Positions 30,849 to 35,150 of a stretch of 35,150 bases of DNA are shown in pieces. The stretch comes from Candidatus Kerfeldbacteria bacterium (lineage in GTDB: Bacteria; Patescibacteriota; Patescibacteriia; SBBC01; CAIJZX01): the NCBI GenBank assembly GCA_903825245.1, contig CAIJZX010000038.1, positions 1 through 35,150 on the forward strand, given 5' to 3'. Positions within the stretch are counted from its first letter, which is position 1. Each line of letters opens with the position of its first letter. The notes beneath the pieces are model-generated. The model was not told the DNA's origin and searched no databases. It worked only from the letters and a program-made list of their open reading frames with translations. A program made the translations under genes and the position numbers.

Positions 30849-32756
30849 CTATCGTGGACGGTTACTTCTTTTCTTTTTTTGTAACTCCGGAAAATCTTCT
30901 TCGGTGGCACGAAAGCCGCCCTGGTCGTTCACCCGACGCCGCATGACGTCCTGAATTTTTTCGACATCGAAATATTCATCGGCTAAAGTATTTGCTTGTT
31001 CGGCGATGGTCATATTTCCCCGTGCGGCCGCTTCAGTGCCAAATCCGTAGACATGGCAAGCGATCTTGTGAACCATTCCTTCCCACAACGCTTTCGATTC
31101 TTGTGAAGTCGCATGTTCACCATTACTTTTATACGCGGCGGTCGTTTCGCTCAGATGTTCAAGGTATTTTTCCGGGCTGGTAAATGCTTCGGAGCTGCTG
31201 ATCTCTGCCTGTTGGTTGCGCGTGATGTATGTATATGGCTGTTTCAAACGCTTCTGCATTTCTAGATCTTCTTGTATATACGAGCTGCGAGCGATATTTT
31301 CATTGGCCCAGCGATCGAATTGCGTACTTGTACAGACCACACGGTTTTTCTGAACGGAGTAATCAATCGTTTTACCATCGAGTGTCGCCAGGTGTATCGG
31401 TAGTTCAACAGCTTTTTCGTTCGCTGCCAGCACAATATCAAGATAGGTCGTTCGTCCCTGATCTCGCGCATCAACATACTCATACTCCTGTGTTCGCGGT
31501 TTAAACGGCGAGTGTTCAAAAATCTCGGCGACCATGTTTTGTTTTTTACCATCATCAATATGCGTGGGTTGTTGGAGTTCTTCTGGGGGGATAGGTTCGC
31601 CAGTTTGTAATCGATGTGTTTTCCGATCATAGATTGCTCGATACGGTTTGCCAGCTTGTAAAACGACAAACGGCAGTCCGAGGTGTTCGGCAATTTCATA
31701 CGCTTGATTGCGCTCTTCATCAAATGGATTGTAGTTGTGCGGTATATCATCGACCGTGGCATAGACGGCGCTCAGCTCAGGGTGGTCGATAACCAACTCG
31801 TTGTAACTTCTATTCCCATTGCTCGTGGGGGCGTGTATCGCGGTTTGTACCTGTTCCGCGATCGGTTGTTTACGTTGTTGACTAAGGGATGCTCGGCCAA
31901 AGAGTCCACGTGTTTGTGTGGTAGCATCACTCCGATGCGCCTCAGTGACTGTTCCGTTGCCGATGATGAATCCCTGCGAGGCCCAGTAATTTCCTCGTCC
32001 GTCGCCGGGTCGAATGGTCGATGCAGAAAGTGTGGGTGAAAGTGCGAAGGCGATGCGAAACTTATCGGTCGTTTCCACACTTGAGAGTAACGGAGAATTT
32101 TTATCCGGTGTGTATCGCTGGATACCATGAACGAAGAACACGCCATATTCTTTACTCAACTGTTGAACGTTTCCCGCCTGGCGTTCGGCTTCGTACTCTT
32201 GCCACGATGCATTTTCTTTATCATAGAAATCCGAGAGTAGTTTTCTTGCTTGTTGTAATTCGGAATCATCGGCTATTTGTTCTTGTAATTCACTTGTGAC
32301 AATATCAATTTCCGTTTGCCGCGCTTGAATTTCTTGCAGTACCGATTGTTGAGTTTGAGCGGATTGTTCTTGGTTGGCGATTTCTCCTCGATGAAAAAAC
32401 TGTTTTATGCCTGAGAAGATTTCCGGTAACACAGCAATTCGGGCGGTCTTAAGATCTTCCGTTGTGGTTATCGCTTCTTGTAGTTTCGCAAATGCTAACT
32501 CAGCCTGAAGGCGCAAGTGATCATATTCTTTTTCTAAGGCGGAAACTTGTACTCGGAGCTCTTCGTGGCTCTGCCGAAATTGCCGGCGGCGGGTACGCAA
32601 ATCAGAAGCCAACCGATGGCGGTCAGTAATAGATGCTTCTTTTGAAAATTCCTTAACGCTCGCGAATTCGGTTTCTCTGGATTGGTTCTCGATCGGTTGT
32701 TCCGTACTCGGTTCCGTTAGGTCAACCGGGGCTTCCTCAAGGGCAGTTTCAGACAT
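30849..32756 (-). CDS. Large orphan protein (635 aa), possible effector-like enzyme
   Basis: No signal peptide or membrane segment. Residues 1-40 acidic, 45-200 coiled coil (RLASDLRTRRRQFRQSHEELRV, EIQARQTEIDIVTSELQEQ). About 203-345 is a globular part with YGVFFVHGIQ (His210), SASTIRPG, NGTVTEAHRSDATTQT and RSYNELVID (Tyr318, Glu320). The His/Tyr/Glu order loosely recalls ADP-ribosyltransferase-type folds, but this is speculative. A middle part (VVLQAGKPYRAIYD, TTYLDIVLAANEKAVELP) and a helical C-terminus (LWEGMVHKIACHVYGF) follow. Promoter with the -10 box 6 nt from the ATG, so leaderless. Family unknown. Confidence 0.8.
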   Translation of the reverse strand: MSETALEEAPVDLTEPSTEQPIENQSRETEFASVKEFSKEASITDRHRLASDLRTRRRQFRQSHEELRVQVSALEKEYDHLRLQAELAFAKLQEAITTTEDLKTARIAVLPEIFSGIKQFFHRGEIANQEQSAQTQQSVLQEIQARQTEIDIVTSELQEQIADDSELQQARKLLSDFYDKENASWQEYEAERQAGNVQQLSKEYGVFFVHGIQRYTPDKNSPLLSSVETTDKFRIAFALSPTLSASTIRPGDGRGNYWASQGFIIGNGTVTEAHRSDATTQTRGLFGRASLSQQRKQPIAEQVQTAIHAPTSNGNRSYNELVIDHPELSAVYATVDDIPHNYNPFDEERNQAYEIAEHLGLPFVVLQAGKPYRAIYDRKTHRLQTGEPIPPEELQQPTHIDDGKKQNMVAEIFEHSPFKPRTQEYEYVDARDQGRTTYLDIVLAANEKAVELPIHLATLDGKTIDYSVQKNRVVCTSTQFDRWANENIARSSYIQEDLEMQKRLKQPYTYITRNQQAEISSSEAFTSPEKYLEHLSETTAAYKSNGEHATSQESKALWEGMVHKIACHVYGFGTEAAARGNMTIAEQANTLADEYFDVEKIQDVMRRRVNDQGGFRATEEDFPELQKKKRSNRPR

Positions 32757-32762
32757 GGATAT

Positions 32763-32791
32763 AGAATAACGGTTTTATCGTTTGCCTGCAA
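32763..32791 (-). promoter_or_regulatory. Promoter of the 635-aa protein, leaderless geometry
   Basis: Minus strand TTGCAG (32791-32786), 17-bp spacer, TATTCT (32768-32763), 6 nt to the ATG. Confidence 0.65.
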
Positions 32792-32816
32792 TAAGGAGTA
32801 GACACCGTACTACCTC

Positions 32817-32845
32817 TTGAAAAAGAAACCAGAATACGGTACTCT
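32817..32845 (+). promoter_or_regulatory. Promoter of tRNA-Phe and tRNA-Lys
   Basis: TTGAAA (32817-32822), 17-bp spacer, TACTCT (32840-32845), about 19 nt before the first tRNA base. Confidence 0.6.
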
Positions 32846-32864
32846 GTGGGAGCGATTTTTCTAT

Positions 32865-32939
32865 GCCTAGGTAGCTCATCGGTAGAGCGCTGCCCTGAAG
32901 AGGCAGGCGTGGCCAGTTCGACTCTGGCCCTAGGCACCA
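32865..32939 (+). tRNA. tRNA-Phe (GAA)
   Basis: Complete cloverleaf with encoded CCA: acceptor GCCTAGG/CCTAGGC, anticodon stem CTGCC/GGCAG with loop CTGAAGA (anticodon GAA), T-loop TTCGACT. Confidence 0.93.
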
Positions 32940-32940
32940 T

Positions 32941-33015
32941 GGCCCGCTAGCTCAATGGTAGAGCAATTGCCTCTTAAGCAATGGGTTGGTGGTTCGAGTC
33001 CACCGCGGGTCACCA
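32941..33015 (+). tRNA. tRNA-Lys (CTT)
   Basis: Begins one base after tRNA-Phe. Acceptor GGCCCGC/GCGGGTC, anticodon stem ATTGC/GCAAT with loop CTCTTAA (anticodon CTT, codon AAG), T-loop TTCGAGT, encoded CCA. Confidence 0.93.
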
Positions 33016-33019
33016 AGAG

Positions 33020-33042
33020 CACCGGCTTCAGGCCGGTGTTGT
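33020..33042 (+). terminator. Hairpin ending the tRNA-Phe/Lys transcript
   Basis: CACCGGC / GCCGGTG with loop TTCAG, 4 nt after tRNA-Lys, followed by TTGTTGT, an imperfect T-run. Confidence 0.6.
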
Positions 33043-33094
33043 TGTATGTGTGGGGTGGTAAGCAGTGCGTACTTCTGAAAATATTCTGTATAAT

Positions 33095-34549
33095 CTACGA
33101 ACTCCGAGGATTATTTTCCAGATATAGTTTAACGCTCTTTCGCACATCGTCTTGGCTATGTTGTTGTTCTGAGGGGTTGTTGATTACTTTGAGACGGGTG
33201 AAATACTCGCGACATATTTTTTCAAGTTCGGGAAATTCACTCACCGGTCGGATTGCCGTAGACCACCCGATATCGTTTTGGGGATGAGCGAAACTATAAA
33301 CGTCGATACCGCCGTTCGGGCTATCGATGGCGATGTGAATAGCAATTTCGTTGATGGTAACCGAACCAAGAAATTCACCGCGCGATCCAACAAGAAAGCG
33401 GTCTACATCTTCAAACACCGGTTGACCGACGTGCTCGCGCGCATGAGCAATTCTTTCCGCAGTTAATATTCCCATTTCTGAAAGTTTGTGAAACGTATCA
33501 AAGGCATGGTGCTCATCCTTAGAAAAACCTGGTGTCATGTTAAGCTGCGCCGAACCGCCGCTAAAGAGTATATCGCTCGTTCCCGAACCTTGTTGATGGT
33601 CAATTGCTTGTATGATGCCACTAAAATCACTCGCACCATACAGTTTCCAAAAGTGTTTTTCGCCAATAAGTTGGATAGCGATATCAACCCCGGCCTGCTG
33701 ATTCGTATAAACGTGGCGTAACGAGGTGTATCCTAATTTTGTATCGAGCAGGTTCCGCAGGTATTCTGTTGACCCCTCAAGGAGATTGAGGTTGGACGAT
33801 GAATGTTGTTCTAGGTTAACAACGTTCTTTACTTGTTGTGAAAATGTATGAATCGCATTACTTTGTCGTTCGTGTAATTCTTCATGACGCAATGTCACTC
33901 CAACAGTTGATGGTTCTGGGTCTATAAGCAACGTATCAGGATCGATGCCGAAGGACTTTTTTTGTTGTCCGGAAGCTGTAAAACCCTCTTCAAAATTCCG
34001 CCCTTTCATGTTAGGACGAAAACGAATAACGGGATATGGCGAATTGACGATAACTGGAATCTGTAACTCCTCAAGCATCCGGTCGTACTGTGACGGGCGA
34101 TAGTCTCCGATATTTTTCAGTATAGCATTGATTCGGTTTTCAATTTCTGGAACAGATACTCCGGATTGAGTTAACGTTGTTCGTAAGTCGGCAATCGCTG
34201 CATCACGCTGAATGGTAAACTGCGTATCACGTTGATCGAGTATTTCCGCTTTCTGTTGTGGTGGTACTTCTTGCAGGGTCTTGTATTCAATCTGGTGAAT
34301 AGACGGGGACTCTTGTTCGAGTAACTTCCATGCTTCTTCGCGCGACATATTTCCACGAGCGAACTCGTACCCAGAAGTGGCGCCAAGTGCACTACCAACA
34401 GCTATAGCTACTCCACCTACACTTTTGGCCATACGACCAACTGTCGAAGTATGGAATTTCCTAAAAAAATCTAGCGGTGTCGTCTTGGTGTTTTCTTCGG
34501 GTGCTTTCCAGTTGGTGTCCTTCTGTTGCTCGGGGCAATGCTCATTCAT
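33095..34549 (-). CDS. Predicted membrane-anchored zinc metalloprotease (gluzincin-like, 484 aa)
   Basis: Hydrophobic segment at about 42-60 (KSVGGVAIAVGSALGATSG) after a polar N-terminus, then a helical part. Central motif LRHEELHERQ gives HEXXH with His222, Glu223 and His226. Thirty-two residues later LLEGSTEYL offers Glu258 as the third zinc ligand, the gluzincin/minigluzincin arrangement. The C-terminus has a small beta-rich part (FLGSVTINEIAIHIAIDSPNGG, GGIDVYSFAHP) and a helical tail. Fold assignment is by motif only. An extended -10 (TGG-TACTAT) ends 6 nt before the ATG, so leaderless. No substrate is suggested by the neighbours. Confidence 0.75.
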   Translation of the reverse strand: MNEHCPEQQKDTNWKAPEENTKTTPLDFFRKFHTSTVGRMAKSVGGVAIAVGSALGATSGYEFARGNMSREEAWKLLEQESPSIHQIEYKTLQEVPPQQKAEILDQRDTQFTIQRDAAIADLRTTLTQSGVSVPEIENRINAILKNIGDYRPSQYDRMLEELQIPVIVNSPYPVIRFRPNMKGRNFEEGFTASGQQKKSFGIDPDTLLIDPEPSTVGVTLRHEELHERQSNAIHTFSQQVKNVVNLEQHSSSNLNLLEGSTEYLRNLLDTKLGYTSLRHVYTNQQAGVDIAIQLIGEKHFWKLYGASDFSGIIQAIDHQQGSGTSDILFSGGSAQLNMTPGFSKDEHHAFDTFHKLSEMGILTAERIAHAREHVGQPVFEDVDRFLVGSRGEFLGSVTINEIAIHIAIDSPNGGIDVYSFAHPQNDIGWSTAIRPVSEFPELEKICREYFTRLKVINNPSEQQHSQDDVRKSVKLYLENNPRSS

Positions 34550-34555
34550 GGATTT

Positions 34556-34564
34556 ATAGTACCA
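34556..34564 (-). promoter_or_regulatory. Extended -10 promoter of the metalloprotease gene
   Basis: Minus strand TGG-TACTAT (34564-34556), 6 nt from the ATG; no -35 match. Confidence 0.5.
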
Positions 34565-34591
34565 TAAAATTCTTGGACACGGATATTAGTT

Positions 34592-34674
34592 TGGTGGACC
34601 CTACCGGGCTCGCCCTTCGGGCCGGGGTTGCCGATGGCAACCCGTCTCGCTATGCTCAACCCAGTCACCTCCGC
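34592..34674 (-). pseudogene. Interrupted 3' half of tRNA-Ala(TGC)
   Basis: On the minus strand GCGGAGGTGACTGGGTTGAGC matches the tRNA-Ala(TGC) arm and T-arm with few changes, and CGAGCCCGGTAGGGTCCACCA-type sequence gives the exact 3' end. Between them lies an insert with a perfect GGGTTGCC/GGCAACCC hairpin, and GAGC is repeated on both sides. No 5' half. Confidence 0.65.
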
Positions 34675-34690
34675 ACAAACCGATTGCCCG

Positions 34691-34766
34691 TGGTGGACCC
34701 TACCGGGCTCGAACCGGTCACCTCCGCGTTGCAAACGCGGCGCTCTACCAAATGAGCTAAGGGCCC
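34691..34766 (-). tRNA. tRNA-Ala (TGC)
   Basis: Complete cloverleaf with CCA on the minus strand. Acceptor GGGCCCT/AGGGTCC, anticodon stem CCGCG/CGCGG with loop TTTGCAA (anticodon TGC), T-arm ACCGG/CCGGT with TTCGAGC. Confidence 0.95.
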
Positions 34767-34776
34767 AGAAGTTAAC

Positions 34777-35016
34777 TTACTGACCGACGCCTCCAAAAAT
34801 ACCGGTTATCCATCCGCCGAGTATTCCCGTCACGGCGAGGAAGGCACCAAGTATAATCACGATACCAATCAGCTTAATGAAGAGGCGCGTGCCGCCCTCG
34901 GTGCCGAGGTGTTGGTCAGCCCATTCGATCGGCCCAGTGAAATCGTAAATCCACTGAGTCTTAATAACGAGCAGACTGCCGAACCCGATAACGAGTAATC
35001 CGATGAACCATTTCAT
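34777..35016 (-). CDS. Small two-pass membrane protein (79 aa)
   Basis: Start ATG 35016, because a TGA-TACACT promoter box ends 7 nt upstream and upstream codons run through tRNA-Val. Membrane segments at about 2-18 (KWFIGLLVIGFGSLLVI) and 47-70 (LFIKLIGIVIILGAFLAVTGILGG) flank a conserved-looking loop WIYDFTGPIEWADQHLGTEGG. C-terminus Gly-rich. No known function; small proteins of this shape occur in Patescibacteria, but this is general impression only. Set between tRNA-Ala(TGC) and tRNA-Val. Confidence 0.75.
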   Translation of the reverse strand: MKWFIGLLVIGFGSLLVIKTQWIYDFTGPIEWADQHLGTEGGTRLFIKLIGIVIILGAFLAVTGILGGWITGIFGGVGQ

Positions 35017-35023
35017 ATATGGT

Positions 35024-35032
35024 AGTGTATCA
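35024..35032 (-). promoter_or_regulatory. Extended -10 promoter of the 79-aa protein
   Basis: Minus strand TGA-TACACT (35032-35024), 7 nt to the ATG. A -35 element would fall in the 3' end of tRNA-Val. Confidence 0.5.
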
Positions 35033-35044
35033 TACTTTATTTTC

Positions 35045-35121
35045 TGGTGGGCAATGTAGGATTCGGACCTACGACCTTCTCGGTGTAAACGAGACGCTCT
35101 AACCAACTGAGCTAATTGCCC
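35045..35121 (-). tRNA. tRNA-Val (TAC)
   Basis: Complete 77-nt cloverleaf with CCA on the minus strand. Acceptor GGGCAAT/ATTGCCC, anticodon stem TCTCG/CGAGA with loop TTTACAC (anticodon TAC), T-arm GTAGG/CCTAC with loop TCCGAAT. Confidence 0.94.
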
Positions 35122-35150
35122 GGAGAACTTGACCGCGATACTGTAGCAGA

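Noticed and set aside
5818-34674. The whole region between the two tRNA-Ala 3'-end fragments as one integrated element of about 29 kb
   Set aside because: It contains core genes (infB, rbfA, clpP, rny, HU) and no integrase, so the two fragments are better explained as independent scars.
1-35150. CRISPR array, rRNA, insertion sequence or prophage genes
   Set aside because: I saw no regularly spaced direct repeats, no rRNA-like stretches, and no transposase, integrase or phage structural motifs.
1-35150. Alternative genetic code (UGA = Gly) as in Gracilibacteria or Absconditabacteria
   Set aside because: Several genes end in UGA at the expected family length (rnhB, DUF559, the kinase-like gene), and conserved Gly positions are encoded by GGN.

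Overview
This 35 kb window looks like a chromosome segment of a Patescibacteria (Candidate Phyla Radiation) bacterium, possibly of the ABY1/Parcubacteria side. Reasons: a compact IF-2 (599 aa), ribosome and RNA-decay genes interleaved with many orphan proteins, very large repetitive surface proteins, bactofilin, GC-rich dispersed palindromes between genes, and a mixture of leaderless and Shine-Dalgarno-led genes. UGA is used as a stop (for example at the end of rnhB and of the 113-aa zinc protein), so the UGA=Gly code of Gracilibacteria/SR1 does not apply. The lineage is inference; only a marker-gene tree would settle it.

Layout. 1-2.4 kb: a partial GT2 glycosyltransferase coupled to RNase HII (minus), then a plus-strand cassette of three small orphan genes. 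2.4-4.1 kb: a minus-strand redox operon, CsoR/RcnR-family repressor - thioredoxin - thioredoxin reductase, with an RcnR-type operator inside the promoter. 4.1-6.3 kb: a membrane-anchored spermidine-synthase-like protein, tRNA-Ala(CGC), tRNA-Ala(GGC), tRNA-Arg(CCT), a broken tRNA-Ala and a 51-aa membrane protein. 6.4-15.4 kb: two tandem ~1280-aa paralogous surface proteins (two membrane segments, FN3-like repeats, C-terminal LysM), bactofilin and a diacylglycerol-kinase-like protein, which together look like a cell-envelope module. 15.5-18.9 kb: small orphan genes and an 825-aa membrane-anchored multidomain protein. 19-22.4 kb: infB - rbfA - nrnA (DHH phosphoesterase), the last behind an elaborate RNA leader. 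22.4-24.7 kb: a nested inverted repeat, a DUF559 nuclease-like gene, two orphan genes, and a TrmB-family regulator divergent from one of them. 24.7-29.7 kb: clpP, a ~290-nt structured leader in front of a small zinc-ribbon-like protein, rny, ymdB, an HU protein and a pseudopilin-like orphan. 29.8-35.1 kb: DUF1003 and PAP2 proteins, a 635-aa orphan, a predicted HEXXH metalloprotease, and tRNA-Phe, -Lys, -Ala(TGC) and -Val.

Regulation. Canonical sigma70-type promoters (TTGACA, usually 17-bp spacer, TATAAT-like) can be read in front of most transcription units. Two modes of translation start are apparent. Many long or core genes have the -10 box only 6-7 nt before the ATG, implying leaderless mRNA. 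Small orphan genes instead have 40-290-nt leaders, a strong AAGGAG-type ribosome site and their own hairpin-plus-GGTTTTTTCTTT-type terminator.

The best candidates for undescribed biology are the three-way-junction leader RNA at 25561-25642, the repeat-rich leader with nested mini-ORFs before nrnA, and the ligand-poor CsoR-family repressor that appears to control thioredoxin.
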